From the NCBI RefSeq assembly GCF_037023145.1, contig NZ_CP146091.1, positions 3,162,001-3,226,000 of the forward strand: a stretch of 64,000 bases of DNA, given 5' to 3'. The position numbers and the translations under genes are program-made. The notes beneath the pieces are model-generated. The model was given only the letters and a program-made list of their open reading frames with translations, had not been told where the DNA came from and did no database searches. Positions 1-9,642 of this stretch are shown piece by piece (position 1 is the first letter of the stretch; each line of letters begins with the position of its first letter). Source of the DNA: Ralstonia sp. RRA. GTDB lineage: Bacteria > Pseudomonadota > Gammaproteobacteria > Burkholderiales > Burkholderiaceae.

Positions 1-213
1 GCGCCTGAAGGTGTGGTGCAGATGGCCGGCGACTGGGCCTATGAGGAATACGCCAACGGCCAAGGTATCGCCTCGGTGGGCCTGGGCGACGCGATGCCGG
101 GCGCCTCGGCACCGGGCGGCGACCAGCCGCAACAGCAGCAGCCGGGCGTCAACTTGGCGCCGACGCCGGAACAGGAGAAGCAGAAGATTCTCGACATGTT
201 CCGCGGCAACTGA
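1..213 (+). CDS. mrcA: C-terminal end of a class A penicillin-binding protein (PBP1A), partial
   Basis: The reading frame is open from the first base and ends in TGA, giving about 70 residues that close with a Gly-Asn pair. The tail is rich in Gly, Pro and Gln (a QQQQ run), then has a short charged segment rich in Glu and Lys. Such low-complexity tails follow the transpeptidase domain in PBP1A of Ralstonia and relatives. The place next to a convergent cyaY also fits, since ponA/mrcA commonly neighbours cyaY, lptM and lysA in this group. No catalytic motif lies in the visible part, so the call depends on the tail and on context. The start is outside the window. Confidence 0.65.
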   Translation, partial: APEGVVQMAGDWAYEEYANGQGIASVGLGDAMPGASAPGGDQPQQQQPGVNLAPTPEQEKQKILDMFRGN

Positions 214-228
214 GGCTGACCACCCACG

Positions 229-259
229 AAAAAGCCGCCCTTCGGGGCGGCTTTTCTTT
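229..259. terminator. bidirectional intrinsic terminator between mrcA and cyaY
   Basis: A perfect 7-bp GC stem (GCCGCCC / GGGCGGC) closes on a TTCG tetraloop. It is flanked by an A-run on the left and a T-run on the right, so it works as a Rho-independent terminator on both strands. It sits between two convergent genes. Confidence 0.93.
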
Positions 260-282
260 TGTCTGGCGGATGCCGTTGGCGC

Positions 283-624
283 TTAGTTGGCCGCCAGCGT
301 CACATCCACTTCGCACTGCTGGCTGACATAACGCGATAGGGCAACGTACAGTTCTTCGCCACTACGGGTGTCCGTCCAGCGGCTGTCGGTGTGGCGGAAA
401 TGGAATCCGCCGGCACGCGCAGCCACCCACAGTTCCTGCATCGGCGCCTGGCTGTTGATGATGATCTTGGAGCCATCGTCGAATTCGAGCGTCAGCACGT
501 TGCCGACACGGCTGACTTCAATGTCGGCGTCAGCTTTGTCAGCGGCAATCTCGACGATGCTTTCGATGCGGGAAAGCTCCGCGTCGGCCAGCGCCAGGAA
601 CTCCGATTCGGTCAGGGGGGGCAT
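283..624 (-). CDS. cyaY: CyaY, bacterial frataxin-like iron-binding protein
   Basis: This 113-residue protein is the bacterial frataxin, a cytosolic iron-binding modulator of Fe-S cluster assembly on IscS. The sequence starts MPPLTESEF and has the acidic first helix (EIAADKADADIEV), the central beta-sheet motif (GNVLTLEFDDGSKIIINSQAP) split over two strands, and the WVAARAGGFHF segment typical of frataxins. The length matches the family (about 105-115 residues). The frame is open upstream of this ATG, but the longer N-terminus is basic and unlike CyaY, so the ATG before PPLTE is preferred. It is divergent from lptM and convergent with mrcA. Confidence 0.93.
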   Translation of the reverse strand: MPPLTESEFLALADAELSRIESIVEIAADKADADIEVSRVGNVLTLEFDDGSKIIINSQAPMQELWVAARAGGFHFRHTDSRWTDTRSGEELYVALSRYVSQQCEVDVTLAAN

Positions 625-750
625 GCTACACTCCAAAATCTTGCGCGGGCGCGGCATCGCGGCCTTTTTCGACCGTTTGGCGCCTCGCCCCATGTGACTC
701 TGATTGCCGCAAGGTTGCTCCCTTGTGGCTCTTTTCCGCACCACCATCCG

Positions 751-981
751 ATGACACGAATCGCCGCCATTGTAGCCACTGTCGGCCTGACCCTGACGGC
801 CGCAGGTCTATCCGGCTGCGGGATTCGCGGGCCGCTTTACATGCCCAAGGTGCCGCCGGCGCCGACCGCACCCCAGACAACCGACCCTGGCATCGCTGGC
901 CCGAACGCCGTACCGCAGCCGCCGGTGCCTGGCGCCAAACCTGCGGCAGACGCCGCCAGTGCGGTGCCCGCCAACCGCTGA
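751..981 (+). CDS. lptM: LptM (YifL)-type small lipoprotein
   Basis: This 76-residue protein has a signal peptide ending in the lipobox LSGC, with the lipidated cysteine at residue 23, followed by the family signature CGIRGPLYMP. LptM binds the LptD/LptE translocon of the outer membrane and assists LptD disulphide maturation. The rest of the mature part is Pro/Ala-rich and probably disordered. lptM-lysA adjacency, as here, is common in proteobacteria. It is divergent from cyaY with about 126 bp between the starts. Confidence 0.88.
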   Translation: MTRIAAIVATVGLTLTAAGLSGCGIRGPLYMPKVPPAPTAPQTTDPGIAGPNAVPQPPVPGAKPAADAASAVPANR

Positions 982-1048
982 TCCGCTTCTCTTTTCAACC
1001 GGCGCTGCCTGCCTTACGCAAGACGGTGCCCTGATTGCCCCCTCACCC

Positions 1049-2308
1049 ATGTCCGAGTCCCTGATCCGCCAGGACGGCGCCCTGATGATCGAAGGCGTCG
1101 CGCTCGACGCGATAGCCGCGCAGTTCGGCACGCCCACCTACGTGTATTCGCGCGCTGCGCTCACAGCCAACTATCGCGCCTACGCCGCTGCGTGCGAGGG
1201 TCGCAACGCGCATGTGCAGTACGCGATGAAGGCCAACTCGAACCTGGCCGTGCTGCAGGTCTTCGCGCAACTGGGCGCGGGCTTCGACATCGTCTCGGCC
1301 GGTGAACTCAAGCGTGTGCTGGCTGCCGGCGCACCGGCCTCGAAGGTGGTGTTCTCGGGCGTGGGCAAGAGCGCGGATGAAATGCGCTTCGCGCTGGAAG
1401 TCGGCGTGGCGTGCTTCAACGTGGAGTCGATTCCCGAGCTGCACCGCCTGAACGACGTGGCCGCATCGATGAGCAAGATCGCACCCGTGTCGCTGCGCAT
1501 CAACCCGGACGTGGACGCCAAGACGCACCCGTACATCTCGACGGGCCTGAAGGGCAACAAGTTCGGCGTGGCCTTCGACGAAGTGCTGCCGACCTACCGC
1601 GCCGCCGCAGCCATGCCGAACCTGCGCGTGGTCGGCATCGACTGCCATATCGGCTCGCAGATCACCGAGGTGTCGCCGTACCTGGATGCACTGGACAAGG
1701 TGCTCGACGTGGTGACCAAGCTCGATGCCGAGGGCATCCGCCTGTCGCACATCGACGTGGGCGGCGGCCTGGGCATCACCTACACCGACGAGACGCCGCC
1801 GGACATCACCGCCTTCGCACGCACGCTGCTGGACCGCGTCGAACAGCGTGGTTTTGGCGATCGCACCGTGCTGTTCGAGCCGGGCCGCTCGCTGGTCGGC
1901 AACGCCGGCCTGCTGCTCACACGCGTGGAATACCTCAAGCCTGGCGCTTCCAAGAACTTCTGCATCGTCGATGCGGCGATGAACGATCTGGCCCGCCCAG
2001 CCATGTACGAGGCGTATCACCACATCGTTGCGGTGCGCGAAGGCGAGAGCGCACCGGTCGTCTACGACGTGGTCGGCCCGGTGTGCGAATCGGGCGACTG
2101 GCTCGGCCGTGATCGTTCGCTGGCGGTGCAGGCAGGTGACTTGCTGGCGATCCTGTCGGCCGGCGCGTACGGCTTCACGATGAGCTCGAACTACAACACG
2201 CGCAATCGCGCGGCGGAAGTCATCGTGGATGGCGACAAGGTGCACCTGGCGCGTGAACGCGAGCGCTTTGAAGACCAGATCCGCGGCGAGCATCTGCTCC
2301 CGGCATAA
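1049..2308 (+). CDS. lysA: Diaminopimelate decarboxylase
   Basis: LysA decarboxylates meso-diaminopimelate to L-lysine, the last step of lysine synthesis, using PLP. The 419-residue length is normal. Visible features of the fold III (alanine racemase-like barrel) family are the PLP lysine in YAMKANSN (K61), the CHIGSQ segment, the GGGLGI phosphate-binding loop, and the C-terminal GPVCESGDWLGRDR motif that carries the active-site Cys at the dimer interface. The ATG before SESLIRQDG was chosen because the upstream frame extension has no family resemblance. It follows lptM by 67 bp and ends at a strong terminator. Confidence 0.96.
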   Translation: MSESLIRQDGALMIEGVALDAIAAQFGTPTYVYSRAALTANYRAYAAACEGRNAHVQYAMKANSNLAVLQVFAQLGAGFDIVSAGELKRVLAAGAPASKVVFSGVGKSADEMRFALEVGVACFNVESIPELHRLNDVAASMSKIAPVSLRINPDVDAKTHPYISTGLKGNKFGVAFDEVLPTYRAAAAMPNLRVVGIDCHIGSQITEVSPYLDALDKVLDVVTKLDAEGIRLSHIDVGGGLGITYTDETPPDITAFARTLLDRVEQRGFGDRTVLFEPGRSLVGNAGLLLTRVEYLKPGASKNFCIVDAAMNDLARPAMYEAYHHIVAVREGESAPVVYDVVGPVCESGDWLGRDRSLAVQAGDLLAILSAGAYGFTMSSNYNTRNRAAEVIVDGDKVHLARERERFEDQIRGEHLLPA

Positions 2309-2322
2309 GGCAGCATCACCGC

Positions 2323-2358
2323 AAAGAAAAAGCCTCGCAGTTGCGAGGCTTTTTCTTT
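2323..2358. terminator. bidirectional terminator between lysA and msrQ
   Basis: A near-perfect 36-bp inverted repeat (stem AGCCTCGCA / TGCGAGGCT) is flanked by AAAGAAAA on the left and TTTTTCTTT on the right. It can terminate lysA on the plus strand and the msrPQ unit on the minus strand. Confidence 0.94.
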
Positions 2359-2373
2359 GGCGATCCGCGCCGG

Positions 2374-3033
2374 TCAATCACGCGCGGGCATTGCGCCGGC
2401 CGCCATCGCACCTTGCCGCGCGCCACGCCATGCCCACCACAGACGCAGCCCCAACAGCACCGCCATCACCGCAGCGTAGATCGACACTTCCGCAAAGTCG
2501 TGCTTGCCGGCCTTGTGCCACCAGTAGTGCAGGATGCCGAGCACGCCGGTCACATACACGAGACGGTGCAGCCACTGCCAGCGCTTGCCGCCCAGGCGCT
2601 TGACCATCGCGTTGGTGGACGTCGCCGCCAGCGGAATCATCAGCACGAAGGCCGCGAAGCCCACCGTGATGAACGGACGCTTGACGATGTCCTTCAACAT
2701 CGACGCCGGGTCGAGCCCGCGATCCACCAGCAGCCAGATCAGGAAATGGATCGTGCCGTAAAAGAACGTGAACAGACCCAGCATGCGACGAATGCGGATC
2801 AGCCAGTTCATGCCCGTGAGCCGGCGCAGCGGCGTGACGGCCAACGTGCAGCACAGCAGCACCAGCGTCCACGTGCCGGTCGAGCGCGTGACGAACTCCA
2901 GCGGGTTCGCCCCGAACTGATCAGTCGCACCCAGGAACACGATGCGCAGGAACGGCACGAGCGCCAGCAGCCACACGGCGATCTTCATCACGCGCAGTTG
3001 CTTGGGCGACAGCATGGGCGGCAGCAGTTTCAT
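2374..3033 (-). CDS. msrQ: MsrQ, heme-binding membrane subunit of periplasmic Met-sulfoxide reductase
   Basis: MsrQ (YedZ) is a heme b inner-membrane protein that delivers electrons to the periplasmic MsrP. The 219-residue sequence has about six hydrophobic segments and the ferric-reductase-like fold, with conserved histidines in FYGTIHFLIW, KRWQWLHRLVYVTG and LHYWWHKAG. An earlier in-frame start would overlap msrP; the ATG before KLLPPM has a GAGG Shine-Dalgarno at proper spacing and lies 7 bp after the msrP stop, so it is preferred. It is the last gene of the ECF-msrPQ unit. Confidence 0.93.
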   Translation of the reverse strand: MKLLPPMLSPKQLRVMKIAVWLLALVPFLRIVFLGATDQFGANPLEFVTRSTGTWTLVLLCCTLAVTPLRRLTGMNWLIRIRRMLGLFTFFYGTIHFLIWLLVDRGLDPASMLKDIVKRPFITVGFAAFVLMIPLAATSTNAMVKRLGGKRWQWLHRLVYVTGVLGILHYWWHKAGKHDFAEVSIYAAVMAVLLGLRLWWAWRGARQGAMAAGAMPARD

Positions 3034-3040
3034 GTCGTCC

Positions 3041-4036
<996 letters not shown>

Positions 4037-4128
4037 GATCGGTCCTCGTTGTCGGGAACGCTGTCCCATGTGCTTTGGTCGTGCCAGCGCCGCCGACCTG
4101 ACAGCGCGCGGCAAAAAAAACTGCGGTG

Positions 4129-5004
4129 CTATTCCTTCTTGGACGCAGGTCCCGTGAACTCGCTGTACTGCCGGTACACCGCCTGCGCCACTTCCAGCAA
4201 CTGCGCTCGCGCCAGCGGCCCAGACACGGCAAACCCCAGCCCGTGATCGGCCCAGTAGAACGCCATCGGCGGCGGGTGATCGACCGCCGGGTGGATCGCT
4301 TGCAGCACGCGGTTGTCTGGGGCCAGCGTCTCCAGCCGGAAGCCGGTATCGCGGTTGTTCGGCATGCGCCGCAACTGCACGGAGATGCGCGTGCCGTCCG
4401 GCCCTTCGTACATCAGCATGGCCGTGGGCATATCCGCCGATACGGTCTGGCGCCCACCAATCAGCCGATAACCGAGCGGCGTCAGGTCGGGGATGTGCAG
4501 TTGTGCATCCAACCGCCGCGACAGCCATGTGACGAGATGCGCCTCTTCGTTGGCCGGCACCTCCACCATATGCTTCGACTCGGGCGAGTAGACGACGTGC
4601 GATACCAGCGCGTCGTTGGCGAAACGTTGCATCGGCACAGTGTGGTCCAAAGCACCCCGGCCTAGCCAGCCCGCGCCGGTACCGATCATCAGACACGCCA
4701 CGCCGAGCGCCAGCACACTCCAACCGCGCATCGTGCCGAAGCCGCGCGCAGGCTGCGGTTGCTGCGCAGCGGCCAGGATGGCTGCCGGAATGCGCCGCGG
4801 CGGCACTGGCGCATTGAGCAGCGGATCAAGCGCGCGATGGAGCTGCGCATCGGTCTTGCGCCAACCGGCCACCTCGGCGGCGGCGCCGGGGTGTGCGGCA
4901 AGATACGCCTCCACAACAGCACGGCGCGCAGCAGCCAGGCGGCCGTCGGCGTAAGCGTGGAGCTCGTCGATGTGGATGGCGGTGTGGGAAACATCGGCAG
5001 ACAT
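4129..5004 (-). CDS. Single-TM anti-sigma factor paired with the adjacent ECF sigma factor
   Basis: The 291-residue protein has a cytosolic N-terminal segment resembling an anti-sigma domain ([13 protein letters not shown], residues 11-23, then [13 protein letters not shown]), one membrane segment near residues 94-113 and a periplasmic C-terminal domain of about 175 residues. The HxxxCxxC zinc motif of the ZAS class is absent: the usual cysteine positions hold other residues. The periplasmic part has seven Met and no Cys. A GTG at 5016 overlaps the sigma stop, but the ATG at 5004 has a GAGG site. It likely sequesters the sigma factor until an envelope signal arrives; the family call rests on architecture and neighbour. 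Confidence 0.82.
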   Translation of the reverse strand: MSADVSHTAIHIDELHAYADGRLAAARRAVVEAYLAAHPGAAAEVAGWRKTDAQLHRALDPLLNAPVPPRRIPAAILAAAQQPQPARGFGTMRGWSVLALGVACLMIGTGAGWLGRGALDHTVPMQRFANDALVSHVVYSPESKHMVEVPANEEAHLVTWLSRRLDAQLHIPDLTPLGYRLIGGRQTVSADMPTAMLMYEGPDGTRISVQLRRMPNNRDTGFRLETLAPDNRVLQAIHPAVDHPPPMAFYWADHGLGFAVSGPLARAQLLEVAQAVYRQYSEFTGPASKKE

Positions 5005-5012
5005 GGTCGGCC

Positions 5013-5558
5013 TCACTTCACTCGATGCAGCGCGGTGCTGCCATCACCGGAAGACCTCGGCGCGGTGGACGCCCCTTCCAGCGCCACACGCATCCGCTCG
5101 CGCGCCCGCGACAGCCGCGACATCACCGTGCCCAGCGGCACGCCGAGCACGTCGGCGGCTTCCTTGTAGGCGAGCTGCTCCAGTCCGACGAGCAGCAGCA
5201 CGGCACGTTGGTCTTCCGGCAGCGAGGCCAACGCACGCAGCAGATCACGACGCAGACCGGGGTCTTCGTCGACGGGGATGTCGGGTGGAGTATCGGTCAG
5301 GTCAATTTGATCCGGCCGGCGCACGGCGTTCAGGTGCAGGCGATGCATGATGGTCAGCAGCCACGCGAACAGCCCGTCGCTCTCGCCGCTCGCGGCACCA
5401 AACCTCGGGCGCAACTGGAAACGCCAGCGGTAACGCCAGGCGCGTTCCAGCGTGTCCTGCACGAGATCATCGGCGCGGGTGGCGTCACCCACCAGGCCAC
5501 GCGCGTGACGACGCAAGCGCGGTGTCAGCGCGATCAGGCGGCCGGCAAGGTCGGTCAT
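5013..5558 (-). CDS. ECF-subfamily RNA polymerase sigma factor
   Basis: This 181-residue protein has only sigma regions 2 and 4. Region 2 includes DDLVQDTLERAWRYRWRF (core binding and -10 recognition). Region 4 includes LPEDQRAVLLLVGLEQLAY and the helix-turn-helix KEAADVLGVPLGTVMSRLSRARERMR. It is followed after 8 bp by its likely anti-sigma gene and then msrPQ, and preceded by a lipoprotein gene 25 bp upstream. Its regulon probably includes this unit, with the candidate promoter placed upstream of the lipoprotein gene. The ECF group cannot be assigned from sequence alone. Confidence 0.93.
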   Translation of the reverse strand: MTDLAGRLIALTPRLRRHARGLVGDATRADDLVQDTLERAWRYRWRFQLRPRFGAASGESDGLFAWLLTIMHRLHLNAVRRPDQIDLTDTPPDIPVDEDPGLRRDLLRALASLPEDQRAVLLLVGLEQLAYKEAADVLGVPLGTVMSRLSRARERMRVALEGASTAPRSSGDGSTALHRVK

Positions 5559-5583
5559 GGGCGCGCTAGCGCAGTCAGCGTGC

Positions 5584-6012
5584 TTACGGCTTGGCGATGT
5601 GCCAGATGTTCAGGAAGCCATCGCCGGTCTGATCGCCGGGCATCTTGTCCTTGCTGAACAGATAGAGCGGCTTGCCGCGGTAAGTCCACTGTTTCTTGCC
5701 GTCATCGCGCGTGATGATGGCGTAGTCGCCGGAAGGCTTGTCGGCGTCATTGGCGGCCAGCGGCGGCCAGACGTTGGGGCAGTTGCCGTTGCAGGCGCTC
5801 TTGCCGGCCATGGTGTCGCGGTCGAATGTGTAGAGCGTCATGCCGTGCTCGTCGGTGAGCGCGCCGTTGGTCACCTTCACTGCCATCGGCGTGGACGACA
5901 TCCCGATGCCCATGCTGCTGCAACCGGCCAAGCCGAACGCGGCAAGCGCCACGGCCCCGGCAAATGCCAGGCGTGCGTTAAACAACCGGGGGGAAGCTGC
6001 GGACTGGCTCAT
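5584..6012 (-). CDS. Yx(FWY)xxD-repeat lipoprotein (COG4315 type)
   Basis: The 142-residue protein has a signal peptide with lipobox LAGC (Cys at 31), so it is a predicted lipoprotein. The mature part carries two repeats of the secreted-repeat family: TLYTFDRD with CNGNCPNVWPP, and PLYLFSKD with DGFLNIWHI. The linker after the lipid cysteine has a cluster of three Met within ten residues. The biochemical function of this family is not established. As first gene before sigma, anti-sigma and msrPQ, it is a candidate for an oxidant target or sensor in the periplasm; that is inference. A strong AAGGAG Shine-Dalgarno precedes the ATG. Confidence 0.85.
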   Translation of the reverse strand: MSQSAASPRLFNARLAFAGAVALAAFGLAGCSSMGIGMSSTPMAVKVTNGALTDEHGMTLYTFDRDTMAGKSACNGNCPNVWPPLAANDADKPSGDYAIITRDDGKKQWTYRGKPLYLFSKDKMPGDQTGDGFLNIWHIAKP

Positions 6013-6073
6013 CTTGTTCTCCTTGGGTGGGAGGGGCGCCGGAAGGGAAAAAATGAGGCGCCCTCACAGAGCA

Positions 6074-6101
6074 GTAAACACGCTAGGCGCGTCGTTATTC
6101 C
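6074..6101 (-). promoter_or_regulatory. candidate ECF-type promoter for the lipoprotein-sigma-msrPQ unit
   Basis: On the minus strand, GGAATAA (6095-6101) resembles the GGAA core of ECF -35 elements. It is followed by CGTGTTTAC (6074-6082) in the range of the -10 element, about 60 bp before the lipoprotein start. The spacing is short for a classical ECF promoter, so this is only a candidate for autoregulation. Confidence 0.3.
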
Positions 6102-6125
6102 AGTCCGCTGAGGATTTTTTGTGAC

Positions 6126-7316
6126 TTAGAGTTCGCCGTAGCTGTGCAGGCCCGACAGGAACATGTTCACGCCCAGGAAGGCGAAGGTCGTCACCAGCAG
6201 GCCAATCAGCGCCCACCACGCCGCCATGCGGCCACGCAGGCCCTTCATCAGGCGCATATGCAGCCAGGCGGCATAGTTCAGCCAGACGATCAGCGCCCAG
6301 GTTTCCTTCGGGTCCCAGCTCCAGTAGCCGCCCCAGGCGTCAGCCGCCCATAGCGCACCAAGAATCGTTGCGATGGTGAAGAACGCAAAGCCGACGGTGA
6401 TGGCCTTGTACATCACGTCGTCCAGCACTTCGAGCGACGGCAGGCGGTCCACCAGGATGCCGTGTTCCTTGAGCAGGTAGGCCCCGCCCACCATGGCCGC
6501 CAGGGAGAAGGTGCCGTAGCCGATGAAGTTGGCCGGCACGTGAATCTTCATCCACCAGCTCTGCAGCGCCGGTACCAGCGGCTGGATCTCCTGCGCACCG
6601 CGCGACACCGTGTACCACAGCAGAAAGCCCACTGCCGCCGACACCACCAGCATCACGAACGGACCGAGCGAGCGCGTCTTGTAGCGCTGCTCGTAGTACA
6701 GGTAGAACAGCGACGTGATCAGCGTGAAGAGGATGAAGACTTCGTAGAGGTTCGAGATGGGGATGTGGCCAATATCCGCCCCCACCAGGTAGGACTCGTA
6801 CCAGCGCACCAGCATGCCGGTCAGCCCCAGCACCACAGCGGCCCAGCACAGCTTGCTGCCGATCGAGCCGCCCGCTTCCCAGCGCAACGCCAGGCCCGCC
6901 CAGAAGAAGAGCGTGGACAGGAAGATCAGCGCGCTCATCCACAGGATGGCCGACTGGCTGGCGAGGAAGTACTTCAGGAAGAAGGCGTGCTCGGCGCGGG
7001 CAAGTTCGGGGCCGTTCGCACCGCCGTACTGCGAGATACCGAACAGCGACAGCACGGCAATGCCGATCATCAGCACCCGCACCGGCTTCCACGTCCACCC
7101 CAGCCACGCGAAGGCCGGCACAGCGGCAATCAGGATGCCGCGCTCGTAGCCGTCCATGTAAGCGCCATAGCGCGAGAAGGCAAAACCGGCACCGGCGGCC
7201 AGCAACACAGCAAACAGCCAGTCGAACCAGCCCAGCCGGCGGAAATACGACGGGCGCTCTAGTGCACCCAGATCAGCGCTCGCCACGGTCGTTTGGGGAG
7301 GATTGGTCGCTTCCAT
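6126..7316 (-). CDS. ccsA: CcsA/ResC-type cytochrome c synthase subunit (System II)
   Basis: This multi-pass inner-membrane protein of 396 residues forms the heme export and ligation complex with ResB and attaches heme to CXXCH apocytochromes. The WWD heme-handling motif is clear in AWGGYWSWDPKETWALIVW, followed by the conserved histidines (LNYAAWLHMR) and a C-terminal VNMFLSGLHSYGEL. About ten hydrophobic segments are visible. It follows resB by a few bases; a GTG lies one codon upstream, but the ATG with AGG nearby is preferred. Some family models name this protein CcsB, so aliases differ. It is the last gene of the cytochrome c4-resB-ccsA cluster. Confidence 0.92.
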   Translation of the reverse strand: MEATNPPQTTVASADLGALERPSYFRRLGWFDWLFAVLLAAGAGFAFSRYGAYMDGYERGILIAAVPAFAWLGWTWKPVRVLMIGIAVLSLFGISQYGGANGPELARAEHAFFLKYFLASQSAILWMSALIFLSTLFFWAGLALRWEAGGSIGSKLCWAAVVLGLTGMLVRWYESYLVGADIGHIPISNLYEVFILFTLITSLFYLYYEQRYKTRSLGPFVMLVVSAAVGFLLWYTVSRGAQEIQPLVPALQSWWMKIHVPANFIGYGTFSLAAMVGGAYLLKEHGILVDRLPSLEVLDDVMYKAITVGFAFFTIATILGALWAADAWGGYWSWDPKETWALIVWLNYAAWLHMRLMKGLRGRMAAWWALIGLLVTTFAFLGVNMFLSGLHSYGEL

Positions 7317-7323
7317 CACCTGC

Positions 7324-9531
7324 TCACTTCATTGGTTTGGGGTCGGTGTCTGCTGCACTGGCAGAACCGGGGATCGCGGGGGCGCCCGTCACGGCGCGGA
7401 CATCTTGCTTGAGGCGCTCGAACTCCCGGTCGAAGTCGAGCGTGCGGCGCATGGTCGACATGGCGGTCAGCACATGTGCGCCGGAGGTGCTTTCGTTGGT
7501 CTGGCCGGATTGCGGCTTGATCCACAGCCACCAGCGGCGCTCCCGTACGTAGAACATCGAGAACACGCCCAGCACCAGCAGCAGCGACCCAAGATACACG
7601 ATGTTCTTGCCCGGCGCACGGGTGAGCTGGAACACGCTGGCCTGCACCTGCTGGAAGTCGGCAAGCTGCAGATACACAGGTGCGCCGTAGAAAACATTGT
7701 CCGACAGCGAGTTGATGGCGGTCTGCAGCCACTGGCTGCTCGTCGCATCGACAGTAGGCGCGGGCAGGCCATCCTGCGCGCGGGCCAGTTGCCACAGCTC
7801 CCACATCGCGCTGTTGATGATCTTCATCAGCACGTCGGCCGCCTTCTCGCGCTCGCCGTCGGGCACCGATTTCTGCAGGAAGGTAGCGATGGCCGAAAAA
7901 CCACCTTGCGCCTCAGCAGGGGTGTCTTTCAGGTCAGCAGCCGCACCAGCGAACAGGTCGAGCGCGCGACGGGCGCTGTCGGTCAGCTGGCTGCGCAGTG
8001 CGGCCCGATCGTCGCCGGGCATGGAGAGCAGCGCAAAGCGGCGCGCCGCCTCCGCACGCATCGTCGGGTTCTGCAGCGCGGCGCGCAGGCGCATCCAATC
8101 GTTCACAGTGCCCTGCGCATCCGCCGGGATACGCAGATAGCGGAACGGCTCGTCCGGCTGCGTGCGCATGCCGGCCAGGAACACCGATTGACCATCCAGC
8201 GTGACCGGCAGCATGTAGTTGCTGAACTCGCGCGCCTGGCCGTTTGCATCGCGCAGCTTGTACTGAACCGAGGGGCCGACGTTGCGCAGGTCGCGGTCAT
8301 GGGTCATCTTGGTGACGTTGCCCAGTTCGGCGCGCAGGCCGGTTTCATTGCCCCCTTTCTTGCCGACACCGCGCGCGTCGGGCTTGCCGGAGGCATCCGT
8401 CACCGTCTCGATGTTCATCAGGCGGAAATCGGTGAACTCGACCGTGTAATCCGCCCCGTGGTCGGTCAGCTTGGTGTCTTGGCCAACCACGCCGGACAGC
8501 GTGAACGTCTTGGCGTCGCCCCCCAACATCGGGAAACCGGTCAGCTTGAGCTTGGAGCCACCGTCTTCAAAGCTCGACTGGTAGATCGCCACGCCGTCAT
8601 ACACGAACGGCTTGTTCACCTCGACACGCGCGTCGACCTGCTTGCCGGTGCGGCGGTCAGTCACGACGATGTCGCTGGCGAACAGCTTGGGCATGCCGGT
8701 CGAGTAATGCTCAACGGTGAACTTCTTGAGCGTGATCATGAACGGCAGGTCCTGAATCAACGCGCCGTCGGCAATGTTCAGGATCGCCGTGCTGACGGTC
8801 GAGCCCTCCGGCACAAACGCATTGCCGCGGAAGCCCGGGTTGGACACCGAGAGCCGGTGCTCCGGCCCGATCTCGCTGATGACCGCGTTGCCCTTGATGG
8901 GCGACTTGCCGCCAAACCACATCTGCGCGCGGATCATCATGTCGCCGTCGAGCAGCCCGCCAATGCAGATGATGACGATGGCTGAGTGCGCCAGGATGTA
9001 GCCGATCTTGTTGCCGGCGCCGGCCTTGGCCGTGATGAGCGTGGCCCCGCCGTCGCGCGAGAACGCCTTGATGCGAAAGCCCCGGTTCTGCGCCAGTGCG
9101 GCCAGGCGCGCCGCGACGGTGGCCGCGTCGGCAGGCGTGTCAAATTCGTCCTTGTGATGGAACGCGCGCAGGCTGCCCTCGCGCACGTTCTCGCGCCAGG
9201 CACGCATGTCGGCCAGCATCTTGGGCGCATTGCGCACGATGCACAGCGAGGTCGATACGACCAGAAATGCCAGGATCAGCAGGAACCACCACGCGCTATA
9301 CACCGTGGGCAGCGTCAGCGAGCGGAACACCTCCGCCCAGAACGGCCCGAACTGGTTGACGTAGTTCGGGTACGGCTCGTTCTGCTTGAGCACCGTGCCG
9401 ATCACGCTGGCGATAGCGATGACCGTCAGCAGGCTGATCGCAAAACGCATCGACGACAGCAGCTCGACCGTCTCGCGCAGTGCGCGGCGGCGGGAGCGGA
9501 TCTGGACGCCGGAAGTGGAGACCGAAGACAT
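7324..9531 (-). CDS. resB: ResB-family cytochrome c biogenesis protein (System II)
   Basis: ResB (Ccs1) is the partner of CcsA in System II and presents apocytochrome and heme in the periplasm. The 735-residue protein has three N-terminal membrane helices (SSMRFAISLLTVIAIASVIG, WWFLLILAFLVVSTSLCIV and IGYILAHSAIVIICIGGLL), a large periplasmic domain that includes GVAIYQSSFEDGGS, and a fourth C-terminal helix (IVYLGSLLLVLGVFSMFYV) before a cytosolic tail. The IYQSSF motif and conserved histidine in the HSAIV helix fit the family. It lies between cytochrome c4 and ccsA on the same strand, which agrees with its role. Confidence 0.93.
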   Translation of the reverse strand: MSSVSTSGVQIRSRRRALRETVELLSSMRFAISLLTVIAIASVIGTVLKQNEPYPNYVNQFGPFWAEVFRSLTLPTVYSAWWFLLILAFLVVSTSLCIVRNAPKMLADMRAWRENVREGSLRAFHHKDEFDTPADAATVAARLAALAQNRGFRIKAFSRDGGATLITAKAGAGNKIGYILAHSAIVIICIGGLLDGDMMIRAQMWFGGKSPIKGNAVISEIGPEHRLSVSNPGFRGNAFVPEGSTVSTAILNIADGALIQDLPFMITLKKFTVEHYSTGMPKLFASDIVVTDRRTGKQVDARVEVNKPFVYDGVAIYQSSFEDGGSKLKLTGFPMLGGDAKTFTLSGVVGQDTKLTDHGADYTVEFTDFRLMNIETVTDASGKPDARGVGKKGGNETGLRAELGNVTKMTHDRDLRNVGPSVQYKLRDANGQAREFSNYMLPVTLDGQSVFLAGMRTQPDEPFRYLRIPADAQGTVNDWMRLRAALQNPTMRAEAARRFALLSMPGDDRAALRSQLTDSARRALDLFAGAAADLKDTPAEAQGGFSAIATFLQKSVPDGEREKAADVLMKIINSAMWELWQLARAQDGLPAPTVDATSSQWLQTAINSLSDNVFYGAPVYLQLADFQQVQASVFQLTRAPGKNIVYLGSLLLVLGVFSMFYVRERRWWLWIKPQSGQTNESTSGAHVLTAMSTMRRTLDFDREFERLKQDVRAVTGAPAIPGSASAADTDPKPMK

Positions 9532-9553
9532 GCGAAGAAAGCCTGTTCAGGAA

Positions 9554-9594
9554 CGAAAACAGGGCGGCGATGCCAGGCGCATTGCCACCCTGTT
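9554..9594 (-). terminator. intrinsic terminator after cytochrome c4
   Basis: On the minus strand, AACAGGG pairs with CCCTGTT around an inner pairing (GGCAATGC / GCATCGCC) and is followed by TTTTCG. It lies between cytochrome c4 and resB, so some transcripts may end here and resB may partly depend on readthrough or its own promoter. Confidence 0.65.
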
Positions 9595-9642
9595 CTTCTT
9601 GTTGATTGTGCGACCGCCTGCCAGACGGTCGGGTGCGGCAGA

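Noticed and set aside
5005..5016. GTG at 5016 as the anti-sigma start (GTGA overlap with the sigma stop)
   Set aside because: The overlap is attractive, but the ATG at 5004 has a GAGG site at good spacing and begins a family-like N-terminus; the GTG lacks one.
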